Source: Chromatiales bacterium
Lineage (GTDB): Bacteria; Pseudomonadota; Gammaproteobacteria; UBA6429; Thiohalophilaceae
Length of the DNA stretch: 64,000 nucleotides
Reading direction: 5' to 3'
Assembly (NCBI GenBank): GCA_027076325.1
Contig: JALTJZ010000045.1
Location: 1 to 64,000, forward strand
Under the pieces are notes generated by a model. It was not told the origin of the DNA and did not search any database. It saw only the letters and a list, made by a program, of their open reading frames with translations. Positions 9,371 through 18,678 of this stretch are shown here, one piece after another; the first letter of the stretch is position 1, and each line of letters opens with the position of its first letter. The position numbers and the translations under genes were made by a program.

Positions 9371-10779
9371 TATGATGTAACCCTCTCTGGAACTGGTTTA
9401 GCCTGAGCCCATGATTTAAACCTGGCAGGAACAACCAACAAAATTGAAAAACAAATACCGGGAATGAGGAAAGTTTTCATCATCATTGCCACTTTGTCTG
9501 CATCGCCACCACGTAAAACATCAAGTAAAATGACGATACTAAGCATAACGATCAGACTTGTTATATAGTATTTTGCCGAACGCTCTCTACTAAATATCCA
9601 CAAGAAAATAAAGAATGCAAAGTAAAGTTCAGTAAAACGGTATGCAAGTTCAGATAATACACCAGTAGAAGGTTGTGTACCCAGCCAACCTAATACGATA
9701 AAGCTCACAATAAAAATAAACATATTAATTTTAAAGATAGGCTCACGGTAGCGCATCGATCTAACCGGATGGCGGTCTAACCACGGCAGGAAGAACAGGA
9801 ATACTATCGCCATGCCCATTGCTATAACACCCGGGAACTGTGATTCCCAAATCGGTGGTATTGCACGAAGAATGGCATAGAACGGTGTAAAGTACCATAA
9901 AGGCACAATATGTTCCGGTGTCTTCAGCGGGTTAGCAGGAACAAAGTTATCTTTTTCCAGGAACCAGCCACCTAACTCAGGTGCAAAAAATATAACAGCT
10001 GAGAAAAATATTAAGAATACAACCACACCCACAATATCTTTAACAGAATAGTAAGGGTGGAAAGGAATGCCATCGAGTGGAACGCCATCTGCATTTTTAG
10101 TTTTCTTGATTTCGACGCCATCAGGGTTGTTTGAACCCACTTCATGTAACGCAATAATATGCGCCACAACAAGGCCAACCAGAATAAACGGTACGGCAAT
10201 AACATGGAAAGCAAAGAATCGGTTAAGCGTGGCATCGGATACAACATAGTCACCACGGATCCAGACAGATAGTTCTTCACCTACCCAGGGCACCGCTGCA
10301 AATAAGTTAACAATAACCTGCGCACCCCAGTAAGACATCTGCCCCCAGGGTAATAAGTACCCCAGAAAGGCTTCAGCCATCAGAGCAAGGTAAATCAGCA
10401 TACCAAAGAGCCAGATCAACTCCCGTGGCTGTTTGAATGAACCGTACATTAGGCCTCGGTACATATGTAAATACACAACCACAAAAAATGCCGAAGCACC
10501 TGTTGAATGCATATAGCGAATAAGCCAGCCAAAGTCGACGTCCCGCATAATATATTCAACTGATGCAAAAGCAAGGTCTGCATCGGGTTTATAATTCATT
10601 GTCAGGAAAATACCCGTTACGATCTGAAGCACGAGTAATAATAAGGCTAATGAACCAAAGAAATACCAGAAATTAAAGTTCTTCGGTGCATAATATTTTG
10701 CCATGTGGTCTTCCCACATTTTTGTCATTGGGAAACGCGCGTCCACCCAATTCATAAAGGCTTGAGTTTTCGTTGTCAT
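9370..10779 (-). CDS. petB: Cytochrome b of the bc1 complex
   Basis: The 469-residue membrane protein carries haems bL and bH and the Qo and Qi quinone sites. Haem ligands appear to be His91/His105 in helix B and His192/His207 in helix D. The helix D pair has 14 residues between the histidines, whereas alphaproteobacterial and mitochondrial cytochrome b has 13. The Qo-site motif usually written PEWY reads PLWY here (residues 293-296). It is a full-length, fused b subunit (b6 plus subunit IV equivalents) with about eight membrane spans. It overlaps petA and petC by one base each. Confidence 0.95.
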   Translation of the reverse strand: MTTKTQAFMNWVDARFPMTKMWEDHMAKYYAPKNFNFWYFFGSLALLLLVLQIVTGIFLTMNYKPDADLAFASVEYIMRDVDFGWLIRYMHSTGASAFFVVVYLHMYRGLMYGSFKQPRELIWLFGMLIYLALMAEAFLGYLLPWGQMSYWGAQVIVNLFAAVPWVGEELSVWIRGDYVVSDATLNRFFAFHVIAVPFILVGLVVAHIIALHEVGSNNPDGVEIKKTKNADGVPLDGIPFHPYYSVKDIVGVVVFLIFFSAVIFFAPELGGWFLEKDNFVPANPLKTPEHIVPLWYFTPFYAILRAIPPIWESQFPGVIAMGMAIVFLFFLPWLDRHPVRSMRYREPIFKINMFIFIVSFIVLGWLGTQPSTGVLSELAYRFTELYFAFFIFLWIFSRERSAKYYITSLIVMLSIVILLDVLRGGDADKVAMMMKTFLIPGICFSILLVVPARFKSWAQAKPVPERVTS

Positions 10780-11375
10780 TATGCAACTCCTCCATCTTCA
10801 CCTATTAATATAACTTTATCATTCTTTGTATACATATAAGGTGGGATTACCAGGTTAGTCGGGGCAGGTACGCCACTGTATACGCGACCAGCCAGATCAA
10901 ATTTTGAACCATGGCATGCACAGAAAAAGCCACCAAGCCAACCGGAGTCAAAGCCAACATTACCCACTTCTGGGCGATACTGTGGCGAACAGCCCAGATG
11001 CGTACAAATACCAATAACCACTAAATATTCGGGTTTAATTGCGCGGTATTTGTTTTTCGCATAAGAAGGTTGTTTCGACGAGTTAGACTCAACATCAGCT
11101 AACTTGCTTTCCAGCTTGGCTAAATCATCCAGGTTTTGCTTTGTACGGTGCAAGACCCAAACCGGTTGTTTGCGCCACTCAAGCACTAGACGACGGCCTG
11201 GTTCAAGTTTTGAAATATCCACTTCGACAGGTGCACCGGCAGATAAGGCTCGTGCGCTTGGCATCATGGAACCTACGAATGGAACGACGGCCGCAGTGGC
11301 ACCGATAGCTCCAACCACGGTTGTCGCCGCAGTTAAAAAGCGACGCCTGCTTTTATCAACGTCTTGCTCACTCAT
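10779..11375 (-). CDS. petA: Rieske iron-sulfur subunit of the bc1 complex
   Basis: This subunit takes the first electron from ubiquinol at the Qo site. I place the start at the ATG at 11375, preceded by a GGGAG ribosome site; an in-frame TTG upstream actually overlaps that site and is rejected. The 198-residue protein has a twin-arginine-type leader (SRRRFL) serving as membrane anchor, and the 2Fe-2S ligands Cys124/His126 (CTHLGC) and Cys152/His155 (CACHGS). The Ser and Cys pattern is that of a high-potential centre. First gene of petABC. Confidence 0.95.
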   Translation of the reverse strand: MSEQDVDKSRRRFLTAATTVVGAIGATAAVVPFVGSMMPSARALSAGAPVEVDISKLEPGRRLVLEWRKQPVWVLHRTKQNLDDLAKLESKLADVESNSSKQPSYAKNKYRAIKPEYLVVIGICTHLGCSPQYRPEVGNVGFDSGWLGGFFCACHGSKFDLAGRVYSGVPAPTNLVIPPYMYTKNDKVILIGEDGGVA

Positions 11376-11577
11376 TAAAAAGTCTCCCAACTAGTATTGA
11401 ATCACTCTATATCGACAGATTGACGGGTTTGTTGACTCATTTGTTCACGACTCACTTAAGCAATTCAATATTAAAAGTTTGAAATATACTTAAATAGCTA
11501 AAATTTGCGGCGTAATTCTGACCTAAACCCCCCCAAACGTCAAGTAAAAGGTGAATTTTGTTTTAGGAATCAAAAAG
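11376..11577. other. Intergenic leader between Nif3-like gene and petA
   Basis: The 202-base gap upstream of petA must hold the petABC promoter. On the minus strand a TTGACG (11535-11540) is followed about 18 bases later by AGAATT, a weak possible sigma70 pair. A run of seven C (G on the minus strand) lies between them. No FNR-type palindrome was seen. I see no ORF or RNA gene. Confidence 0.3.
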
Positions 11578-12351
11578 TTAGATCGGGTTATCAATGTCAA
11601 TAAAACACTGATCCAGGTCAAGATGTTGGCTTAAATGTTCACCCAGAGCCTTGACACCATAGCGTTCGGTAGCATGATGCCCGGCCGCAAAGAAGTGAAT
11701 ATCACATTCACGGGCAATATGCGCCGTTTGCTCAGACGCTTCACCCGTAATAAAGGCATCCACACCTAAGTCAACCGCTTTTTCAATATAGCTCTGAGCC
11801 GCACCACTGCACCAGGCCACCGTTCGAATACTTTGTTTTTCCCTTGCATCAGGCGCGATATGTAAGACCTGGCGATTCAATGATTCACTGATGCCGGCAG
11901 CAAACTGCACTGCCGGTATTTTATCCGCCACACGGCCATACATGGCAATCGCCGTGCTGCCCCCACCATTACCACCAAAGCGCCCTTCAATCTCTAAATC
12001 CAACACCTTTGCCAGCTGTGCGTTGTTGCCAAGCAATGGGTGTGCATCAAGCGGCAGATGATAGGCAACCAGGTTGATATTCGCCTGCAGCAAGCGCTTG
12101 ATCCGGCGGTGCTTGATACCCGTAATATTCGGATTTTCACCTTGCCAGAAAAAACCATGATGAACCAGTAACATATCAGCGTGCGCCTCAACAGCCGCAT
12201 CAATCAGTGCCTGACTGGCTGTCACGCCCGTTACAACCTTTGTTATATCCTTTGCCCCTTCAACCTGGAGGCCATTTGGGCAATAATCTTTAAATTGTGC
12301 TACTTCTAGCAAATCATCGCAATAATTGATAATGTCGGCCAGTGCCACCAT
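11578..12351 (-). CDS. Nif3-like dinuclear metal-centre protein (YbgI family)
   Basis: The 257-residue protein belongs to the Nif3/YbgI family, which forms toroidal hexamers with a di-metal site in each subunit. The metal-binding residues are visible in LLVHHGFFW near residue 62 and AAGHHATERYG near 218. The family is sometimes labelled GTP cyclohydrolase I type 2, but the physiological role is not settled. It diverges from the degS-like gene, with 105 bases between starts, and lies upstream of petA on the same strand. Confidence 0.9.
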   Translation of the reverse strand: MVALADIINYCDDLLEVAQFKDYCPNGLQVEGAKDITKVVTGVTASQALIDAAVEAHADMLLVHHGFFWQGENPNITGIKHRRIKRLLQANINLVAYHLPLDAHPLLGNNAQLAKVLDLEIEGRFGGNGGGSTAIAMYGRVADKIPAVQFAAGISESLNRQVLHIAPDAREKQSIRTVAWCSGAAQSYIEKAVDLGVDAFITGEASEQTAHIARECDIHFFAAGHHATERYGVKALGEHLSQHLDLDQCFIDIDNPI

Positions 12352-12456
12352 CGTTAAATGTCGTTCCTGTTTCGTGTTTATTAAGGTAAGATTATTCTTA
12401 CGTTCCAGATTTTAACTGTCTTTCAAATCATCATCAGGCAAGCATAACGAATCATT

Positions 12457-13635
12457 ATGAAAATAACAAAAAACCTTATTTTTATCTTTCAGTTTGCAAC
12501 AGTGGGGTTAGCAGCCGCCTTTATACTTATATACATGTATCCCCATTTGCTAAACAATAATCAAACACCCCCCACGGTTGAAATAAAAGAGTCTCTACAC
12601 AAGCACGATACGAATAGATCTCAGCTGGTTATATCCTATGCAGATGCCGTTGATACTGCCGCCCCTTCGGTTGTTAATATTCAAACATCCAAAATTGTCA
12701 CCCGTCAGGCCAACCCACTTTTAAATGATCCATTCTTTCGCCGTTTCTTTTCAGACCGAAATCAATCGAGAAGCCGTCAGGAAATTGAGTCCAGCCTGGG
12801 GTCTGGCGTTATCATTAATCAACACGGTTATATCCTAACGAATAACCATGTTATCGCCGGTGCAGATGAAATTTTAGTGGCGCTCAAAAGCGGTGAAGTA
12901 AAGAAAGCACAAATCGTGGGCACCGATCCTGAAACCGATATTGCAGTACTTAAAATTCAGGGGGACAACTTACCCGCCATAACACTCGGTAAAGATAAAG
13001 AATTACGCGTCGGTGATGTGGTGCTGGCAATTGGTAATCCTTTTGGCGTTGGGCAAACAGTTACCTCGGGTATTGTCAGCGCCACTGGCCGTGATATGCT
13101 CGGCATTAATACTTTTGAAAATTTTATTCAAACCGATGCCGCCATTAACCCGGGCAACTCAGGGGGTGCTCTGATTAACCCTTACGGGGAATTAATTGGT
13201 ATTAATACCGCTATCTTTTCACGTAGCGGTGGCTCACAGGGTATTGGCTTTGCCATTCCCGTTAGCCTGGCAAAAAATGTGATGCAACAAATTATTGAGC
13301 ATGGCCATGTTGTACGTGGCTGGCTAGGGGTAGCAATTCAAAGCATTACCCCTGAACTCGCAGAGTCGCTAGGCTTAAAATCAACAAAGGGCGTTATCAT
13401 TACCAACATTATTATCAATGGCCCGGCCGATAAAGCAAAACTGACTCGCGGTGATGTGATTACAAAAATAAACGGTATTGAACTAAAGAATGTTCGGCAT
13501 GCTTTAAATACAATTAGCCTGTCCAAACCCGGTGACAAGCTTAAAATAGAAGGTGTAAGACGCGGTAAAGTATTTGATGCAACGGCCATCGCTGTTCAGC
13601 GCCCACCACCAGTGCAATCAATTTCTAAACGCTAA
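12457..13635 (+). CDS. degS: Membrane-anchored HtrA-type serine protease (DegS/AlgW-like)
   Basis: DegS senses misfolded outer-membrane proteins in the periplasm and cuts the anti-sigma factor RseA. The 392 residues start with an uncleaved hydrophobic anchor (residues 7-27), followed by a trypsin-like domain with the triad His131, Asp161 and Ser235 (GNSGGA), and one PDZ domain at about 285-375. One PDZ and an N-terminal anchor favour DegS/AlgW over DegP. Genes for RseA or RpoE are not in the window. In pseudomonads the homologue lies between the his genes and petABC, which matches this position apart from the inserted block downstream. Confidence 0.88.
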   Translation: MKITKNLIFIFQFATVGLAAAFILIYMYPHLLNNNQTPPTVEIKESLHKHDTNRSQLVISYADAVDTAAPSVVNIQTSKIVTRQANPLLNDPFFRRFFSDRNQSRSRQEIESSLGSGVIINQHGYILTNNHVIAGADEILVALKSGEVKKAQIVGTDPETDIAVLKIQGDNLPAITLGKDKELRVGDVVLAIGNPFGVGQTVTSGIVSATGRDMLGINTFENFIQTDAAINPGNSGGALINPYGELIGINTAIFSRSGGSQGIGFAIPVSLAKNVMQQIIEHGHVVRGWLGVAIQSITPELAESLGLKSTKGVIITNIIINGPADKAKLTRGDVITKINGIELKNVRHALNTISLSKPGDKLKIEGVRRGKVFDATAIAVQRPPPVQSISKR

Positions 13636-14333
13636 ACACTCACATCGGGTAAACACCAGTCAATTGGCTTAAGCCCTTGCTGTTCCAGGTAAGCATTTGC
13701 CTTTGAAAAATGTCGAGTGCCAAAAAAACCACGATGTGCCGACAGTGGTGATGGATGCGGTGCTTTCAATACCAGGTGTTTCCGACTGTCGATAAACTGT
13801 CCTTTTTTCTGTGCATAACTGCCCCACAGTAAAAAAACCAGACCTTCACGTTGCTCATTGAGTAATTGAACAGCACGATCTGTAAATTGCTCCCATCCTC
13901 GGTTTTGATGCGAACCTGCCTGATTCTGCTCAACCGTCAGGGTTGCATTTAGCAACAAGACACCCTGCTCAGCCCATGACTGAAGGTAACCATGGCTGGG
14001 CATCGTAAAACCTAAATCCTGACAGATCTCTTTAAAAATATTTAATAAAGATGGCGGTAAACGTACACCAGGTAAAACCGAAAAACACAGCCCATGCGCC
14101 TGATTTGGCCCATGATAAGGATCCTGCCCCAGAATAACCACCTTAACCGAATCAAACGGTGTTGTATTCAGAGCATTAAAAATTAAATCGCTGGCGGGAT
14201 AGATAACTTTACCTTGCTGCTTTTGTGTTAGCAAAAATTGCTTTAGATCCTGCATATAGGGTTGTTTAAATTCGTCTTTTAATAAAGCAAGCCACGAAGG
14301 TTCCAGTTTAATTTCAGTTTTTATATCCGTCAT
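13632..14333 (-). CDS. ung: Uracil-DNA glycosylase
   Basis: Ung removes uracil from DNA as the first step of base-excision repair. The 233-residue family 1 enzyme has the water-activating motif GQDPYHGP (Asp71) and the C-terminal DNA-intercalation motif [13 protein letters not shown]. Its end overlaps the end of the convergent degS-like gene by 4 bases. It is transcribed away from the radical SAM operon, with which it shares a 252-base intergenic region. Confidence 0.97.
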   Translation of the reverse strand: MTDIKTEIKLEPSWLALLKDEFKQPYMQDLKQFLLTQKQQGKVIYPASDLIFNALNTTPFDSVKVVILGQDPYHGPNQAHGLCFSVLPGVRLPPSLLNIFKEICQDLGFTMPSHGYLQSWAEQGVLLLNATLTVEQNQAGSHQNRGWEQFTDRAVQLLNEQREGLVFLLWGSYAQKKGQFIDSRKHLVLKAPHPSPLSAHRGFFGTRHFSKANAYLEQQGLKPIDWCLPDVSV

Positions 14334-14511
14334 GTTTAATTTACTTTAGTAACTGTCAGCGAAGAACTATCATACGCGTGTTTATCTCTGCATACAAAAA
14401 TGTATCCTGGAAAAATAGCGAACAAAAGTAAAACTAAAGTCTTCGGTTTTAATATCACTCTTATCCCCATTAAGCGGCTAACCCAATTTATCAAAAATGA
14501 AACTGTGTTAG

Positions 14512-14525
14512 TTGATCTATATCAA
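14512..14525. promoter_or_regulatory. FNR/ANR-type box upstream of the radical SAM-ubiUV operon
   Basis: TTGATCTATATCAA is a perfect match to the FNR consensus TTGAT-N4-ATCAA. It ends 60 bases before the first gene of the operon. A TTTAAT (14545-14550) lies where the -10 element of an FNR-activated class II promoter would fall. An identical 14-mer lies upstream of ubiT (18679-18692). This points to oxygen-responsive activation. Confidence 0.8.
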
Positions 14526-14585
14526 AACGATTTTGTTCTGTCTATTTAATACTGTGCGTTACGAATTTTAATCGCCAGGGACTTT

Positions 14586-15236
14586 ATGCGGGTTACCAAT
14601 AAAATGAATGGATTACAATTATCAGAAACCTTTACCAACATGCAAAATATTGCTTATGTGTTACATGGAAACTGTTACATTAATATGACAAACCGCTGCA
14701 CGTTACGCTGTGCATTTTGCCCCAAGTTTAATAAGCAATGGGATGTAAAAGGCTATTTATTACGTCTGAAGTCGGAACCTGATACACAGGAGATACTCAC
14801 AGCCGTTGGCGATCCAACCCGCTACAAAGAAATTGTTTTTTGTGGCTTAGGAGAACCCACCTTGCGCTTAAAAGAATTATTAATTGTTGCCACTCAACTT
14901 AAACTTCAAGGTGCAACAATCCGACTAAATACCGATGGACTCGCTAACGCCGTTTATAAAAAAGACATCACCCCTTTATTAAAAAATTGTGTTGATTCAA
15001 TCTCGGTTTCACTCAACGCACACCATACTAAATTGTACGAAAAACATTGTCGACCACTTATTGATAATGCATTTTATGCCGTACAGGATTTTATACGTAC
15101 TGCACGTGAGCATATAGACGATATTACTATCACTGCAATAGATGGTCTGCCAGAAGTTGATATTTCAGCATGTGAAAAAATAGCCGCAACACTGGGTGTA
15201 AAATTTAGATCTCGTATTCTTGATGAGGTCGGCTAA
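14586..15236 (+). CDS. Radical SAM protein, TatD-associated type
   Basis: The 216-residue protein has the radical SAM cluster motif CTLRCAFC (Cys38, Cys42, Cys45) and a glycine-rich FCGLGEPTL SAM-binding stretch. It is a short radical SAM protein most like those annotated as TatD-family-associated; I am less sure of that subfamily than of the superfamily. No tatD gene is present. The ATG at 14586 has an AGGGAC ribosome site. It is the first gene behind an FNR-type box and its stop overlaps the start of yhcC (TAATG). Its substrate is unknown; sharing an operon with ubiUV suggests a role under low oxygen, which is inference. Confidence 0.75.
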   Translation: MRVTNKMNGLQLSETFTNMQNIAYVLHGNCYINMTNRCTLRCAFCPKFNKQWDVKGYLLRLKSEPDTQEILTAVGDPTRYKEIVFCGLGEPTLRLKELLIVATQLKLQGATIRLNTDGLANAVYKKDITPLLKNCVDSISVSLNAHHTKLYEKHCRPLIDNAFYAVQDFIRTAREHIDDITITAIDGLPEVDISACEKIAATLGVKFRSRILDEVG

Positions 15237-16174
15237 TGCCACTATCTGATTATGTACACACCTTTGGTCAGGCAATGAAATCACGCTATAAACAACGTGT
15301 ACATAAGGTTGCGATTGATGCCAATTTTACCTGTCCTAATCGTGATGGGAGCATTGGACGAGGTGGTTGCACATTTTGTAATAATGTTTCATTCAGTCCA
15401 AATGGACGACAACCGGAAAGTATTACACAGCAAATTAATAACGGCCGTTGTGTTATTCGAAAACGAACTGGCGCAAAGAAATACATTGCCTATTTTCAGG
15501 CCTACACCAATACCTATGATGATGTCAGTGTACTGAAAAAACGTTACGATAAAGCACTGTCCGAGCCGGATGTTATCGGCCTTGCAATAGGAACAAGACC
15601 CGACTGCGTTCCGGATAAAGTACTGGATTTACTTGCCAGCTACCATGATGCCGGTTATGAAATATGGCTGGAGTTAGGCTTGCAAAGCAGTTTTGATAAG
15701 ACACTGAAACGAGTCAATCGTGGCCATGGTTATGCTGAATATAAAGTAGCGATTAAAGCTGCCCGCCATCGAGGCCTGCAAGTTTGTACACATTTAATTA
15801 TTGGTTTACCCGGCGAAACAAATTCACATGCTCGTATTAGTTTATTGCGTACAATGGAACAAGGCGTTGACGGTATAAAACTGCATCCATTACATGTTGT
15901 AAAAGGGACACAATTAGCCAATCAGTGGCGAAAAAAAGAATACCAGCCTTTGGAAATGGATGACTATATCAATACCGTTGCCGATTTAGTCGAGCTTACT
16001 CCGGCAAATATTGTTTACCATCGTTTAACAGGCACAGCATCAGAAAATATTTTACTGGCACCAGTATGGTGCTCACAAAAATGGAATGTTTTAAATGCAA
16101 TTGAATCCGAACTTAAGCAACGCAAAAGTTATCAGGGTACAAGTTATGGAGCGCAGGTATCATGGTTATTGTAG
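15236..16174 (+). CDS. yhcC: YhcC-family radical SAM protein (TIGR01212 type)
   Basis: The 312-residue protein belongs to the YhcC family of uncharacterised radical SAM proteins. The cluster cysteines have this family's wide spacing, C-x11-C-x2-C (Cys33, Cys45, Cys48), within DANFTCPNRDG and GGCTFC. A typical LIGLPGET motif follows near residue 196. Both flanks overlap: the start shares TAATG with the preceding radical SAM gene, and the last 13 bases overlap ubiU. In E. coli yhcC is not next to ubiUV, so this arrangement is noteworthy. No reaction is known for the family. Confidence 0.9.
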   Translation: MPLSDYVHTFGQAMKSRYKQRVHKVAIDANFTCPNRDGSIGRGGCTFCNNVSFSPNGRQPESITQQINNGRCVIRKRTGAKKYIAYFQAYTNTYDDVSVLKKRYDKALSEPDVIGLAIGTRPDCVPDKVLDLLASYHDAGYEIWLELGLQSSFDKTLKRVNRGHGYAEYKVAIKAARHRGLQVCTHLIIGLPGETNSHARISLLRTMEQGVDGIKLHPLHVVKGTQLANQWRKKEYQPLEMDDYINTVADLVELTPANIVYHRLTGTASENILLAPVWCSQKWNVLNAIESELKQRKSYQGTSYGAQVSWLL

Positions 16175-17178
16175 ATCAAATACCTGATCTGGTTTGCCCG
16201 GCAGGTAGTCTGCCAGCATTACGAGCAGCCGTCGATAACGGTGCCAATGCTGTTTACATTGGATTTAGTAACACAACCAATGCCCGTAATTTTCCAGGTT
16301 TAAATTTTGATATGGATGAAGCACAACAGGCTGTTGACTATGCACATCAAAAGAATTGTAAAGTGATGCTTGCATTAAATACCTATCCCCAGTCAGAAAA
16401 CTGGCCGTTATGGACGCAAGCCTTGCAAAGCGCAGCCGATTTAAAACTGGATGCCGTTATTATTGCTGACCTCGGCTTATTACAATACGCCACCAAACAC
16501 CACCCAGAATTAAGTCGGCACCTTTCCGTACAAGGTTCAGCAACTAACCAGTATGCCATTGCCTTCTACTATGAACAGTTTGATATAAAACGAGTAATAC
16601 TGCCACGCGTACTTTCCTTGACTCAAGTGAGCAATGTCGTAGAAGCCACCCCCATTGAAGTCGAAGTCTTTGGTTTTGGCAGTTTGTGCGTCATGGTTGA
16701 AGGACGCTGTATTATGTCATCCTATGTCACAGGCGAATCCCCCAACACCTCTGGCGTCTGTTCACCCGCACATGCCGTTAGCTGGGAAGAAACCCCTAAC
16801 GGCCGTCAATCCAGGCTCAACAATGTACTCATTGATCGTTACCAACCCAATGAAGCTGCCGGTTATCCCACGCTGTGCAAAGGCCGCTTTCATACGGGTG
16901 ATGATATATTTTATGCCATAGAAGAACCCACCAGCCTGAATGTACTGGAAATTTTACCAAAGTTAGTCAATATCGGTGTGGCTGCAATAAAAATAGAAGG
17001 CCGCCAACGCAGCCCAGCCTATATTGCAAAAGTAACACGTATTTTCCGTACCGCATTGGATGCTTATAAAGCATCACCCGATAGTTACCAGCCGGATCCA
17101 GCCTGGTTGCAACAGTTACAACACGTTTCCGAAGGTTGCAGCAGTACACTCGGCGCCCTACATCGACCGTGGCAATAA
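16162..17178 (+). CDS. ubiU: UbiU, oxygen-independent ubiquinone hydroxylation factor (U32 family)
   Basis: UbiU and UbiV form a 4Fe-4S heterodimer needed for the oxygen-independent hydroxylations of ubiquinone synthesis. The 338-residue U32-family protein begins with the PDLVCPAGSLPALRAAV motif. It keeps the four cluster cysteines Cys176, Cys183, Cys200 and Cys239 at intervals of 7, 17 and 39, the same intervals as reported for E. coli UbiU. The gene starts inside yhcC (13-base overlap) and ubiV follows 19 bases later. Older annotations call it peptidase U32 or YhbU. The terminal region is slightly divergent but the core is complete. Confidence 0.95.
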   Translation: MVIVDQIPDLVCPAGSLPALRAAVDNGANAVYIGFSNTTNARNFPGLNFDMDEAQQAVDYAHQKNCKVMLALNTYPQSENWPLWTQALQSAADLKLDAVIIADLGLLQYATKHHPELSRHLSVQGSATNQYAIAFYYEQFDIKRVILPRVLSLTQVSNVVEATPIEVEVFGFGSLCVMVEGRCIMSSYVTGESPNTSGVCSPAHAVSWEETPNGRQSRLNNVLIDRYQPNEAAGYPTLCKGRFHTGDDIFYAIEEPTSLNVLEILPKLVNIGVAAIKIEGRQRSPAYIAKVTRIFRTALDAYKASPDSYQPDPAWLQQLQHVSEGCSSTLGALHRPWQ

Positions 17179-17197
17179 TAATAAAAGGCAACAATAA

Positions 17198-18100
17198 ATG
17201 AGAATATCACTTGGACCAATTCAATATTTCTGGCCGGCTGAAAAAGTTTATGATTTTTATGAGCAGGCAAAAACATGGCCGGTCGATATTGTCTATCTGG
17301 GTGAAAATGTTTGTGCCAAGCGGCGAGAAATCAAGTTAGATGACTGGCTACGCATTGCCAAAGGATTAAGCGCAGCAGGGAAACACGTTGTTCTATCTAC
17401 AATGGTTTTACTTGAGGCTGACTCCGAATTGTCACGCTTAAAGCGAATATGTAATAACGATAGCTATCCGGTAGAAGCCAATGACTTATCTGCCGTCTAT
17501 CTGTTAAAAGAAGTAAGAGAATTTGTTGCGGGCCCGCATATCAATATGTATAACACCGAAACACTGGAATTATTATCCCATTTAGGTGCCTACCGCTGGG
17601 TTATGCCAATGGAACTGTCAGCACAGATCCTTCAGGGCTTACAAAAAAACAAACCCGACAATCTCGAAACTGAAGTTTTTGCTTACGGGCACATCCCTTT
17701 GTCCTTTTCTGCACGCTGTTTTACTGCACGAAAACACAACTTACCGAAAGATAAGTGTAACTTCCTGTGCAAACAGGATGAACAAGGTGTTGCTTTATAC
17801 ACGCAGGAAAACAGCAAGTTATTTAATATTAATGGCATTCAGTTACAATCCGGCATTCCCTGTAACTTAATCGCCGCTATTGAACAAATGCGTTCATTAA
17901 AAGTTGACGTGGTACGATTATCTCCACAAATGAATAACATGGCCACCGTAGTCGACATGTTTCGCAAAGCCATTGATAAAGAAATAACACAAACTGAAAT
18001 AGACTTGTGGTTGGCAGAAGACAGCAACAATAGCCAATGGTGTAATGGATACTGGTATGGGCAACCTGGTATGGACTGGCATAAACAGGTTTCCGGATAA
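17198..18100 (+). CDS. ubiV: UbiV, partner of UbiU in oxygen-independent ubiquinone synthesis
   Basis: The 300-residue U32-family protein is the UbiV (YhbV) partner. Its four cluster cysteines, Cys39, Cys174, Cys187 and Cys191, keep the -13-4 interval pattern of the last three in E. coli UbiV, and Cys39 is at the identical position. The protein starts RISLGPIQYFWP, typical of the family. It is last in the four-gene operon behind the FNR-type box and ends 5 bases from the convergent ubiT. Together with ubiT this makes a complete known UbiTUV set. Confidence 0.95.
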   Translation: MRISLGPIQYFWPAEKVYDFYEQAKTWPVDIVYLGENVCAKRREIKLDDWLRIAKGLSAAGKHVVLSTMVLLEADSELSRLKRICNNDSYPVEANDLSAVYLLKEVREFVAGPHINMYNTETLELLSHLGAYRWVMPMELSAQILQGLQKNKPDNLETEVFAYGHIPLSFSARCFTARKHNLPKDKCNFLCKQDEQGVALYTQENSKLFNINGIQLQSGIPCNLIAAIEQMRSLKVDVVRLSPQMNNMATVVDMFRKAIDKEITQTEIDLWLAEDSNNSQWCNGYWYGQPGMDWHKQVSG

Positions 18101-18105
18101 AATTA

Positions 18106-18612
18106 CTAAATTAAAGACTTTCCCATTGCCTGCAAGCGCGACCCCACCTGAAAACGTGCTATTAGCGGAGACACAGCATTAGCCACTGAATTTCCAAAAA
18201 CTTTTTGCAAATGTGCTGCTGTGTCAAATTCCATCGCATCCAGAATATTTCGTAGATACAAACCATCCTCCGTGTTGCCTTCTAGACAAAGTTCCTGATT
18301 AAAAAACAAGGTGTCAGGATCTTCATTATGCGTAGCAAGCAGTAAAAAGTTTTTTAAACACCCCTTAATATGTACATCAACAGTCGCATATTTATTTGTA
18401 ACGGCTTCCAAACCTTCATTAGCAAACCGGAAACACCAACTATTTCCTGTATCGGTAATCGTTAAGCGAATAATCTTATTGTCCAGCTTTTGTAGTTTTC
18501 TCACTATTGACTGGCCACGCAATAATTGTGTGCATAAGCGGCAAAATAACTGGCTATGTATACTATCCGGCACACTGCGTAAAAACAGTTTTAATGGTTT
18601 TAGATTTCTCAT
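18106..18612 (-). CDS. ubiT: UbiT, SCP2-domain accessory factor for anaerobic ubiquinone synthesis
   Basis: UbiT is the SCP2 lipid-binding protein that substitutes for UbiJ when ubiquinone is made without oxygen, presumably presenting prenylated intermediates. The 168-residue sequence is an SCP2-type domain, with a conserved hydrophobic core and the ADVxIxG-like segment seen here as ATVDVHIKGCL near residue 80. It is convergent with ubiV and has its own identical FNR-type box 66 bases upstream of the start. Family assignment from sequence alone would be moderate; the ubiUV context makes it firm. Confidence 0.88.
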   Translation of the reverse strand: MRNLKPLKLFLRSVPDSIHSQLFCRLCTQLLRGQSIVRKLQKLDNKIIRLTITDTGNSWCFRFANEGLEAVTNKYATVDVHIKGCLKNFLLLATHNEDPDTLFFNQELCLEGNTEDGLYLRNILDAMEFDTAAHLQKVFGNSVANAVSPLIARFQVGSRLQAMGKSLI

Positions 18613-18678
18613 AAGAGCACTATATTACTACACTCAATACAGCTTAACTTTGCTGGCCTGCCTGTTTCTATCTTATAG

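Noticed and set aside
11376-11390. TTG start for petA five codons upstream
   Set aside because: The TTG overlaps the GGGAG ribosome site that properly serves the ATG at 11375.
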